Below are positions 1-4,528 of a DNA stretch of 6,031 bases, in pieces. The notes below the pieces were generated by a model, which made no database searches, had not been told where the DNA came from, and was given only the letters and a program-made list of their open reading frames with translations. The DNA lies in the NCBI GenBank assembly GCA_035456265.1, contig DATIDP010000137.1, forward strand, positions 1 to 6,031. Reading direction: 5' to 3'. Within the stretch, counting starts at the first letter, position 1; each line of letters begins with the position of its first letter. Made by a program: the position numbers and the translations under genes. This DNA comes from DASUPK01 sp035456265 (lineage in GTDB: Bacteria; Actinomycetota; Thermoleophilia; Solirubrobacterales; 70-9).

Positions 1-621
1 TTCCGGAACCTGCCGCTGTTCTCGATCGACGAGGTGACCGTGACCGGCGCCACGACCAATGGGCCGGCGATCAAGAAGGCGGTGGAGCAGGTGGCTGGGG
101 ACATGACGACGCTCCACCTCAACGACGACGAGCTCCGAAACGTGGTCACGCACTTCCCTACGGTCGCCTCGGTCGGCGCGACCACGAGCTTTCCGCACAC
201 CCTCCACGTGACGGTGACCGAGCGGTTGCCGGTGGCCTTCATCAAGGTGGGTGACCGGCGCACGGCGGTCTCGGCCGACGGCTACCTGCTCCTCGGGGCG
301 AGCTTCAACCCGAAACAGCTCCCGCGGATCGAGGGGGCGGTGGGGAACGGCGCCCGGCTCGACGGCGACGCCGCCGCCCAGGCGGCGATCCTCGGCGCCA
401 TCCCGGCACCGCTCCGGGATCAGATCGCGAGCTCGACCTGGTCCGATTCGGACGGCGGGGTGGTCGTCAGCCTGGACGGCGGGCCGGATCTGCGCTTCGG
501 CGACGGCTCGCGGGCTCAGGACAAGTGGACCGCCGCGGTGGCGGTTCTCTCCAGCCCCGAGCACGGATCGCCGGCCTACTTGGACGTGAGCGTCCCGGAG
601 CGCCCGGTCACCGGCGGCTGA
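1..621 (+). CDS. ftsQ: Cell division protein FtsQ (DivIB family), 5' end missing
   Basis: This is the C-terminal 206 residues of FtsQ, a bitopic membrane protein that scaffolds the divisome on the outer face of the membrane and recruits later division proteins. The reading frame is open from base 1; the cytoplasmic tail and transmembrane helix lie outside the window. Visible residues 6-78 fit a POTRA domain: it opens FSIDEVTVTG, continues with a helix ending near HFPTVASV, and closes with the strand LHVTVTERLPVAF. Residues 80-196 fit the FtsQ/DivIB beta domain, including the typical SADGYLL segment, and the protein ends LDVSVPERP plus a short tail. The downstream neighbour is ftsZ with no ftsA between, the usual actinobacterial arrangement. 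The family assignment is firm from the POTRA pattern plus context, although FtsQ sequences are poorly conserved. ATG or GTG codons inside the frame are not the true start because the POTRA domain already begins before them. Confidence 0.9.
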   Translation, partial: FRNLPLFSIDEVTVTGATTNGPAIKKAVEQVAGDMTTLHLNDDELRNVVTHFPTVASVGATTSFPHTLHVTVTERLPVAFIKVGDRRTAVSADGYLLLGASFNPKQLPRIEGAVGNGARLDGDAAAQAAILGAIPAPLRDQIASSTWSDSDGGVVVSLDGGPDLRFGDGSRAQDKWTAAVAVLSSPEHGSPAYLDVSVPERPVTGG

Positions 622-793
622 GCTCCGGGCGCACCGGAATACGCTGGAGCCTGCAACGCCACATTCATTCGCTTTCTGGCCTACAGGCGTTCGGCCACGG
701 GCGGCGAAATGGGACTGCATGATGGACTCGGAAACGCTCGATTTGCAGGGTATTTCCGGACCCTAAACCAACCATGTCCCTCGATCTTCGAAG

Positions 794-835
794 GAGACTT
801 ACCCCGCTGGAAGTCTCAAGCGATAGTCGAGACTT
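794..835. repeat. Three alternating 7-bp repeats (GAGACTT) upstream of the ftsZ promoter
   Basis: GAGACTT occurs at 794-800 and 829-835, and its exact reverse complement AAGTCTC at 811-817. The order is forward, reverse, forward with spacers of 10 and 11 nt, so the middle copy can pair with either neighbour. The array ends 16 nt before the -35 element. It could be an operator for a dimeric regulator, with dyad centres about 64 and 81 bp upstream of the predicted transcription start, or a pair of mutually exclusive RNA hairpins if transcripts read in from ftsQ. The repeats are seen directly; the function is inference. Confidence 0.6.
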
Positions 836-851
836 TGTGCCTGAAAGGGCG

Positions 852-880
852 TTGACACCTCGTAAGCTTTGCCCTACTTT
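852..880 (+). promoter_or_regulatory. Predicted sigma-70/SigA-type promoter of ftsZ
   Basis: A perfect -35 TTGACA at 852-857 is separated by exactly 17 nt from TACTTT at 875-880, which fits the actinobacterial -10 form TANNNT. Transcription would start near 886-888, giving a leader of about 45 nt before the ftsZ ATG. The promoter position also rules out the in-frame TTG at 869, which would lie upstream of the transcription start. Confidence 0.75.
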
Positions 881-921
881 CGGAATCGCCCGATAGCCGA
901 ATACGCGGCCGGGCTCGGAGC

Positions 922-925
922 AGGA
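922..925 (+). promoter_or_regulatory. Ribosome binding site that sets the ftsZ start
   Basis: AGGA lies 6 nt before the ATG at 932, with an additional GGAG at 917-920 just upstream. This supports ATG 932 over the in-frame TTG at 869, which overlaps the promoter and would add 21 residues unlike any FtsZ N terminus. Confidence 0.65.
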
Positions 926-931
926 CCAACG

Positions 932-2011
932 ATGGAGACCTCATATCTGGCCGTAATCAAGGTCGTCGGAGTCGGCGGCGGTGGTTCCAATGCCGTCAGC
1001 CGGATGATCGACGCGGGACTTCGCGGAGTCGAGTTCGTCGCCGTCAACACCGACGCTCAGGCGCTGCAGGCGGCTGACGCCGACGTCAAGATCGGCATCG
1101 GCCACAACCTGACCAAGGGCCTCGGCGCGGGTGCCAACCCGGAGGTCGGGGCCGGCGCCGCGGCGGAGTCGCGCGACGAGATCAAGGACGCGCTGAAGGG
1201 CGCGGACATGATCTTCATCACCTGCGGTGAGGGTGGCGGCACGGGGACCGGCGCCGCCCCGGTGATCGCCGAGATCGCCAAGCAGGAGATCGGCGCACTC
1301 ACCGTCGGCGCGGTCACGAAGCCCTTCGAGTTCGAGGGCAAGAAGCGGATGGCCCAGGCCGAGGAGGGCATCGACCGTCTCCGCAAGGAGGTCGACACGC
1401 TGATCACGGTTCCCAACGAGAAGCTGCTGCAGATCGTCGAGCGGCGGACAACCATCCTCGAGGCCTTCCGCGAGGCCGACGACATCCTCCGCCAGGGCGT
1501 CCAGGGCATCACCGACCTGATCACGATCCCGGGACTGATCAACCTCGACTTCGCGGACGTCCGGCTCGTCATGCACCAGGCCGGCTCGGCCCTGATGGGC
1601 GTCGGCACGGGCACCGGGGAGAACAGGGCGGTGGAGGCCGCGAAGGCGGCGATCACCTCCCCCTTGATCGAGGAGCAGATCGACGGCGCCAAGGGAATGC
1701 TGCTCAACGTCACCGGCGGTGAGGATCTCGGCCTCTTCGAGGTCAACGAGGCCGCCCGCCTCGCGATTCAGGCCGCGGACACGAACGCCAACATCGTCTT
1801 CGGAGCCGTGGTGGACTCCTCCATGCACGAGGAGGTTCGCGTGACCGTGATCGCGACGGGGTTCGAGGGCTTCGAGATGATCGCCCGGGCCCCGGAGTTC
1901 ACCGCTCGTGCGGCGGAGCGCCGTCCGGCACCGGTTCGCGGCGGGCGGGAGACGATGAGCGACCTGCGGATCTCAGAGTCCGAGATCGACGTCCCGGACT
2001 TCCTGAAGTAG
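932..2011 (+). CDS. ftsZ: Cell division protein FtsZ (tubulin-like GTPase)
   Basis: FtsZ binds and hydrolyses GTP and polymerises at mid-cell into the Z ring that organises cytokinesis. The 359-residue product has every hallmark: the N-terminal nucleotide-binding loop VGVGGGGSNAV (12-22), NTDAQAL (39-45), the tubulin signature GGGTGTGAAP (101-110), and the T7 synergy loop NLDFADV (204-210), whose aspartates 206 and 209 complete the GTPase site of the neighbouring subunit. The globular core ends near residue 316. A short, charged linker of about 35 residues leads to the C-terminal peptide EIDVPDFLK (351-359), the docking site for membrane tethers such as SepF in bacteria lacking FtsA. Glutamate 100 before GGGTGTG is typical of actinobacterial FtsZ; cysteine 98 replaces the common alanine. 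The start is set by the ribosome binding site and the promoter. The next gene is convergent and only 3 nt away, and no terminator is visible. Confidence 0.98.
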   Translation: METSYLAVIKVVGVGGGGSNAVSRMIDAGLRGVEFVAVNTDAQALQAADADVKIGIGHNLTKGLGAGANPEVGAGAAAESRDEIKDALKGADMIFITCGEGGGTGTGAAPVIAEIAKQEIGALTVGAVTKPFEFEGKKRMAQAEEGIDRLRKEVDTLITVPNEKLLQIVERRTTILEAFREADDILRQGVQGITDLITIPGLINLDFADVRLVMHQAGSALMGVGTGTGENRAVEAAKAAITSPLIEEQIDGAKGMLLNVTGGEDLGLFEVNEAARLAIQAADTNANIVFGAVVDSSMHEEVRVTVIATGFEGFEMIARAPEFTARAAERRPAPVRGGRETMSDLRISESEIDVPDFLK

Positions 2012-2014
2012 AGA

Positions 2015-2413
2015 TCAACGGGCGCGGAACGCTCGGCGCGCCGCCGCCTCCTCGTGGTCGAGGAACACCTCGATCCGGGTCACCCGCTCGTCCTCGTCGA
2101 AGCTCCACACGGCCCACGACCGAACCTCCATCTCGATCCCGCTGCCGGCCCCCCGAAGCCTGCCGTTCACGTGAACGAGGACCTTCTCGTCCGCCGCCTG
2201 GAAGAAGAGCGGCTCGAGGATCTGCGACTCGAAGGCGTCCGGCTCCATCCAGGCGCGGATCGTCTCCGGTCCCCTGAGCTCGCCCTGTCCTCCGGCGCGC
2301 ACCACGACCATCTCGGGATGGGCCCGCTCGATGATGGCATCGAAGTCGCACCGATTGTAGGCCTCGTAATCCCGGCGCAGCAACTCGATCCTCTGCTCAT
2401 CCGTGACGGTCAT
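2015..2413 (-). CDS. SnoaL/NTF2-like domain protein, paralogue A
   Basis: This 132-residue soluble protein has the pattern of the SnoaL-like branch of the NTF2 superfamily: an N-terminal helical stretch with YEAYNRCDFDAI (16-27) and HPEMVV (32-37), a conserved block GELRGPETIRAWMEPDAFES (44-63), then strands, GAGSGIE (88-94) and a closing FDEDERVTRIEVFLDHEEA (105-123). The family forms cone-shaped alpha+beta folds with a hydrophobic pocket; members include cyclases, isomerases and many proteins of unknown role, so substrate and reaction cannot be stated. There is no signal peptide or membrane segment. It starts with ATG, preceded by AGGAG (minus strand, 2431-2427) at a rather long 13-nt spacing. 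It lies 72 nt downstream of its paralogue and is probably co-transcribed with it. Its stop codon nearly touches the convergent ftsZ stop. I am confident in the fold, not in the function. Confidence 0.85.
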   Translation of the reverse strand: MTVTDEQRIELLRRDYEAYNRCDFDAIIERAHPEMVVVRAGGQGELRGPETIRAWMEPDAFESQILEPLFFQAADEKVLVHVNGRLRGAGSGIEMEVRSWAVWSFDEDERVTRIEVFLDHEEAAARRAFRAR

Positions 2414-2485
2414 CGCGACGGCGATGCTCCTGATACGCGCGGGGTCCCGACGGGGTTTGGGATGAAGTGCCGAGCGTGATCGACG

Positions 2486-2884
2486 TCACGGCGCCCGGAG
2501 TGCGCGGCGGGCCTCGTTCTCCTCGTGCTGGAGAAAGATCTCCACGCGCGTGAACCTTCCCTGGTCGTCGAAGCTGTAGACCGTCCAAGCGCCGATGTCG
2601 ATCTCGATCCCGCTGCCGGCGCCGCGGGCCGTGGATCGGACCTGAGCCAGGACGCGCTCCCCGTGGACCTCGAACGCCACGGCCTCGGTGACCTGAGACT
2701 CGAACGCATCCGGCTCCATCCATTCGCGGATCCGGTCGGTGCCTCGGACCTCACCTCCTCCGCCGGCCCGCACGAGCACGACATCCGGGTTGCTCAGCTC
2801 GACAGCGGCGTCCAGCGCGCCGACGTTCATCGCCGTCAGCAGCTCGGTGATTCGCTCGACCTTCTCGTCGTCCGAAATCCCCAC
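2486..2884 (-). CDS. SnoaL/NTF2-like domain protein, paralogue B
   Basis: This is a second 132-residue SnoaL/NTF2-like protein. An ungapped hand alignment with paralogue A gives about 65 identities in 132 positions, and many mismatches are conservative (I/V, D/E, K/R). The best-kept blocks are VRAGG (38-42), WMEPDAFESQ (55-64), RGAGSGIE (87-94) and the C-terminal FLxHEE followed by ARRA. The function is unknown for the same reasons as for A. The start is GTG at 2884; it gives exactly the same length as A, and I found no ATG, GTG or TTG in frame just upstream. No Shine-Dalgarno precedes it, but GATACT (minus strand, 2897-2892) ends 7 nt before the GTG, so a leaderless mRNA is plausible. It is the first gene of the minus-strand pair and diverges from gcvT with 23 nt between the two start codons. 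Confidence 0.85.
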   Translation of the reverse strand: MGISDDEKVERITELLTAMNVGALDAAVELSNPDVVLVRAGGGGEVRGTDRIREWMEPDAFESQVTEAVAFEVHGERVLAQVRSTARGAGSGIEIDIGAWTVYSFDDQGRFTRVEIFLQHEENEARRALRAP

Positions 2885-2907
2885 GACCGGCAGTATCGTG
2901 ACCCGGC
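2885..2907. promoter_or_regulatory. Candidate bidirectional leaderless promoter between paralogue B and gcvT
   Basis: Only 23 nt separate the divergent start codons. On the plus strand TATCGT (2894-2899) is a TANNNT-type -10 element 8 nt before the gcvT ATG. On the minus strand the overlapping GATACT (2897-2892) lies 7 nt before the GTG of paralogue B. Neither gene has a Shine-Dalgarno, and neither hexamer has a recognisable -35 at the right distance. The spacing matches leaderless transcription in both directions, but the hexamers are short and this is inference. Confidence 0.35.
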
Positions 2908-3987
2908 ATGGAAGCCGGGACGCTGAGACGGACTCCGCTGTATGACGCGCACGTCGAGGCCGGCGCCAAGCTGGTCGACTTCGCCGGCTGGGAGATGCCC
3001 GTGCAGTACGACGGGATCCGCGACGAGCACCTGCGCGTACGGAACGCCTGCGGGGTCTTCGACGTCTCCCACATGGGCGAGATCGAGACCGAGGGCCCGC
3101 AGGCGGTGGAGCTGCTGCAGCGGCTGCTCTCCAACGACGTCTCGAAGATCGAGGTGGGCGGAGCGCAGTACTCGTGCCTGTGCCGCGAGGACGGCGGCGT
3201 GCTCGACGACCTCTTCACCTACAGGCTGGCCGATGACCGCTACCTGACCGTCACCAACGCGGCCAATCACGAACGCGATCTCGAGTGGTTCGAAGCACAC
3301 GCCGTCGAGTTCGAAGCCGAGGTCCACGATCGGCTCGACGCGTACGCGATGCTCGCGGTCCAGGGCCCCGAGGCGCGGGAGATCGTCGCCGGGCTGACGG
3401 AGGGCGAGCTGCCGGCCCGGTTCCACACTGCCGAGCTCACCGTCGCCGGTGCGCGGGCGCTCGTCTGCGGGACCGGCTACACGGGCGAGGACGGTGTCGA
3501 GGTCATGATCGCGCCAGACGACGCCAGGGCCGTCTGGAACGCGGTGATCGGCGGGGGCGCGGGTCCGGCGGGACTCGGGGCGCGGGACACCCTCCGGCTC
3601 GAGGTCAACTACTGCCTCTACGGCAACGACCTGACCGAGGAAAGGACGCCGATCGAGGCGGGCCTGGGCTGGTGCGTGAAGGAGGACACCGGCTTCGTCG
3701 GCTCGGAGGCCTGCCGCCGGGTTCGCGAGCAGGGACCGAGTCAGACCCTGCGGCCGTTCGTGCTCACCGGGCCGGGCATCCCTCGACAGGGCAACCCGAT
3801 CATGTCGGGGGACGAGTCGATCGGCGAGGTCACCAGCGGCACCCTGTCCCCGTGCCTCGAGGCCGGCATCGGGATGGGATACATCGGGAGCGAAATCGCC
3901 GAGCCCGGCACATCGATCGAGATCGACGTGCGAGGGCGGCGGCGCCCGGCCGAGATCCGCAAGGCGCCCCTCTACTCGAAGGACTGA
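2908..3987 (+). CDS. gcvT: Aminomethyltransferase, glycine cleavage system T-protein
   Basis: GcvT takes the aminomethyl group carried on the lipoyl arm of GcvH, transfers its one-carbon unit to tetrahydrofolate as 5,10-methylene-THF, and releases ammonia. The 359-residue product has normal family length. It begins with the typical LRRTPLYDAHVEAGAK (6-21) and FAGWEMPVQY (25-34), followed by GVFDVSHMGEI (49-59). The GGVLDD motif (96-101) carries the catalytic aspartate region that contacts folate. GTGYTGEDGVEV (188-199), ARDTLRLE (225-232) and PIEAGLGW (248-255) follow. The C-terminal barrel has GEVTSGTLSP (306-315) and GIGMGYI (320-326). I see no missing key motif. The ATG has no Shine-Dalgarno and may begin a leaderless mRNA. 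It is the first gene of the gcvT-gcvH-gcvPA-gcvPB run; gcvH follows after 21 nt. No glycine riboswitch fits upstream. Confidence 0.97.
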   Translation: MEAGTLRRTPLYDAHVEAGAKLVDFAGWEMPVQYDGIRDEHLRVRNACGVFDVSHMGEIETEGPQAVELLQRLLSNDVSKIEVGGAQYSCLCREDGGVLDDLFTYRLADDRYLTVTNAANHERDLEWFEAHAVEFEAEVHDRLDAYAMLAVQGPEAREIVAGLTEGELPARFHTAELTVAGARALVCGTGYTGEDGVEVMIAPDDARAVWNAVIGGGAGPAGLGARDTLRLEVNYCLYGNDLTEERTPIEAGLGWCVKEDTGFVGSEACRRVREQGPSQTLRPFVLTGPGIPRQGNPIMSGDESIGEVTSGTLSPCLEAGIGMGYIGSEIAEPGTSIEIDVRGRRRPAEIRKAPLYSKD

Positions 3988-4010
3988 GCGGACCGATAGG
4001 TTTCCTCAGT
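3983..4010 (+). other. Short inverted repeat across the gcvT stop and gcvH start
   Basis: ACTGAG (3983-3988), containing the gcvT TGA, is the exact reverse complement of CTCAGT (4005-4010), which includes the first two bases of the gcvH GTG start. The loop is 16 nt and holds the weak ribosome binding site AGG (3998-4000). A 6-bp stem is weak and could be chance, but it would couple gcvH initiation to ribosomes finishing gcvT. Confidence 0.35.
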
Positions 4011-4404
4011 GGCCGAGGAGAGCTACCCCGACGACCTTCGCTACCACCCGGAGCACGACTGGGCGCGGGTGGAGGGCGACACCGCCACCTTCGGCGTCAC
4101 CTGGTACGCGCAGGATGCACTCGGCGAGGTCGTCTTCTACGAGCCTCCGGAGACCGGCAAGCAGGTATCGAAGGATGAGGCCTACGCCGAGGTCGAGTCC
4201 GTGAAGGCTGTCTCCGACGTCTACGCCCCGCTCTCCGGCGAGGTGACGGAGGTCAACGAGGCAGTCTCCGAGAACCCCGAGAAGATCAACCAGGACCCCT
4301 ACGGCGAGGGCTGGATGGTGAAAGTGAAGCTCTCGGATCCCTCGGAGGCCGATCAGCTGATGGACGCGGCGGCTTACAGGAAGCTGCTCGAAGAGGCCGA
4401 CTGA
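4009..4404 (+). CDS. gcvH: Glycine cleavage system H-protein (lipoyl carrier)
   Basis: GcvH is the mobile lipoyl-protein that carries the aminomethyl intermediate from P-protein to T-protein and is then re-oxidised by the L-protein. The 131-residue product matches the family length. It opens with PDDLRYHPEHDWARVEGD (7-24), then FGVTWYAQDALGEVVF (28-43) and PETG (47-50). The lipoylation motif VESVKAVSDVYAPLSG (62-77) places the modified lysine at residue 66, followed by GEVTEVNEAVSENPEKIN (77-94) and the closing GWMVKVKL (101-108). The start is GTG 4009, since no ATG lies near the expected N terminus; its ribosome binding site (AGG, 8 nt upstream) is weak. It follows gcvT by 21 nt and is surely co-transcribed with it. 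Its stop codon lies in the base of a long inverted repeat that separates it from gcvPA. Confidence 0.97.
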   Translation: MAEESYPDDLRYHPEHDWARVEGDTATFGVTWYAQDALGEVVFYEPPETGKQVSKDEAYAEVESVKAVSDVYAPLSGEVTEVNEAVSENPEKINQDPYGEGWMVKVKLSDPSEADQLMDAAAYRKLLEEAD

Positions 4405-4507
4405 CGCTTCTGGCCGCGGGTCCTGTCGCCGTAGGAACCTCCCACGGACGCGAAGTAATCGCGTCCGTGGGCCCCTCCTAAGGCGCCACCCGCGGAAGGA
4501 GCGTCAG
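4401..4507 (+). other. 107-nt nested inverted repeat between gcvH and gcvPA (structured RNA candidate)
   Basis: Hand pairing gives one continuous irregular hairpin of 40 base pairs. From base to tip the helices are: 4401-4410 with 4498-4507 (10 bp, one G-T); 4414-4421 with 4488-4495 (8 bp); 4427-4430 with 4482-4485 (4 bp); 4432-4436 with 4476-4480 (5 bp); 4441-4453 with 4459-4471 (13 bp, perfect), closing a 5-nt loop AGTAA. Small internal loops separate them. The gcvH TGA (4402-4404) is in the basal helix, and a purine-rich GGAAGGAG (4494-4501) is buried in the 3' arm. The structure fills most of the 124-nt gap. It could be a strong terminator without a T tract, a processing or stability element that sets different levels of gcvTH and gcvPA-PB, or a palindromic repeat element. 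It is not a tRNA and has no glycine riboswitch core that I recognise. Confidence 0.7.
4441..4471 (+). terminator. Perfect 13-bp apical hairpin, possible terminator after gcvH
   Basis: CCCACGGACGCGA pairs without mismatch with TCGCGTCCGTGGG around the loop AGTAA. Downstream is CCCCTCCTAAGG, not a T run, so it is not a canonical intrinsic terminator; U-poor terminators have been proposed in G+C-rich actinobacteria. Because the stem is symmetrical it could also act on minus-strand transcripts. Confidence 0.4.
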
Positions 4508-4516
4508 CGCGACAAC

Positions 4517-4522
4517 TACGAT
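4517..4522 (+). promoter_or_regulatory. Candidate -10 element for a leaderless gcvPA transcript
   Basis: TACGAT fits TANNNT and ends 6 nt before the gcvPA ATG at 4529, so transcription would begin at or next to the start codon. There is no Shine-Dalgarno in the usual window and no clear -35 about 17 nt upstream. A promoter here would let gcvPA-gcvPB be transcribed independently of gcvT-gcvH despite the hairpin. Confidence 0.4.
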
Positions 4523-4528
4523 TGGCCG

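Larger units (their letters stand above)
622..931 (+). other. ftsQ-ftsZ intergenic regulatory region
   Basis: This 310-nt gap holds no convincing gene and is visibly less G+C-rich than its flanks. From left to right it contains: a short inverted repeat at the ftsQ stop (601-607 with 625-631, CGCCCGG/CCGGGCG) that lacks a T tract and is a poor terminator; a small hairpin at 742-767 (AGGGT/ACCCT, flanked by TTT/AAA); the alternating GAGACTT repeats at 794-835; the ftsZ promoter at 852-880; and the ftsZ leader with its ribosome binding site. An independent promoter and long leader for ftsZ fit the general practice of regulating FtsZ level separately from the rest of the division cluster. Confidence 0.7.
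2015..2884 (-). repeat. Tandem gene duplication (paralogues A and B)
   Basis: The two genes have identical length and are offset by exactly 471 nt from end to end without indels. Nucleotide similarity survives in patches, including an exact 20-nt match at 2130-2149 and 2601-2620 (encoding AGSGIE) and a near match over the WMEPDAFES block. The antisense frames are also long and resemble each other, but the substitution pattern is conservative in the minus-strand frame, which marks that as the coding one. At about 50% protein identity the duplication is old, not a recent assembly or recombination artefact. Confidence 0.85.

Noticed and set aside
601..638. Terminator after ftsQ
   Set aside because: CGCCCGG/CCGGGCG and TCCGG/CCGGA can pair, but only in short, mutually exclusive stems without a T tract.
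622..855. The ftsQ frame stays open for 77 codons after its TGA, including a 48-codon ATG-started stretch at 709-855
   Set aside because: FtsQ ends naturally at VPERPVTGG, the ATG has no ribosome binding site, the stretch overlaps the repeats and the ftsZ -35, and its composition is not that of a coding region. An open frame of this length is not rare in G+C-rich DNA.
869..931. TTG-started N-terminal extension of FtsZ (21 extra residues)
   Set aside because: It overlaps the predicted -10 element, has no ribosome binding site, and the ATG at 932 gives a normal FtsZ N terminus.
941..1828. Long minus-strand frame opposite ftsZ
   Set aside because: It is a shadow of a highly conserved gene, produced by G+C-biased third positions; the product has no recognisable domain.
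2475..2490. Inverted repeat CGTGA-N6-TCACG at the end of paralogue B as an operator
   Set aside because: A 5-bp arm overlapping a stop codon is well within chance in this base composition, and no promoter is visible beside it.
2054..2926. Two plus-strand frames (2054-2479 and 2525-2926) that resemble each other
   Set aside because: They are antisense to the SnoaL-like paralogues and similar only because those genes are duplicates. Substitutions are conservative in the minus-strand frame, which has the recognisable family pattern.
3285..4178. 297-codon frame overlapping gcvT and gcvH
   Set aside because: It is an arginine-rich out-of-frame shadow crossing two well-identified genes.
4401..4507. 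Integron attC site
   Set aside because: The palindrome is the right size, but its ends lack the GTTRRRY / RYYYAAC core sites and there is no integrase or cassette array.
4395..4513. Insertion of a palindromic mobile element (MITE-like) with target duplication
   Set aside because: The bases flanking the palindrome (GGCCGA and CGCGAC) show no direct repeat. A repeat element remains possible only if copies are found elsewhere in the genome.
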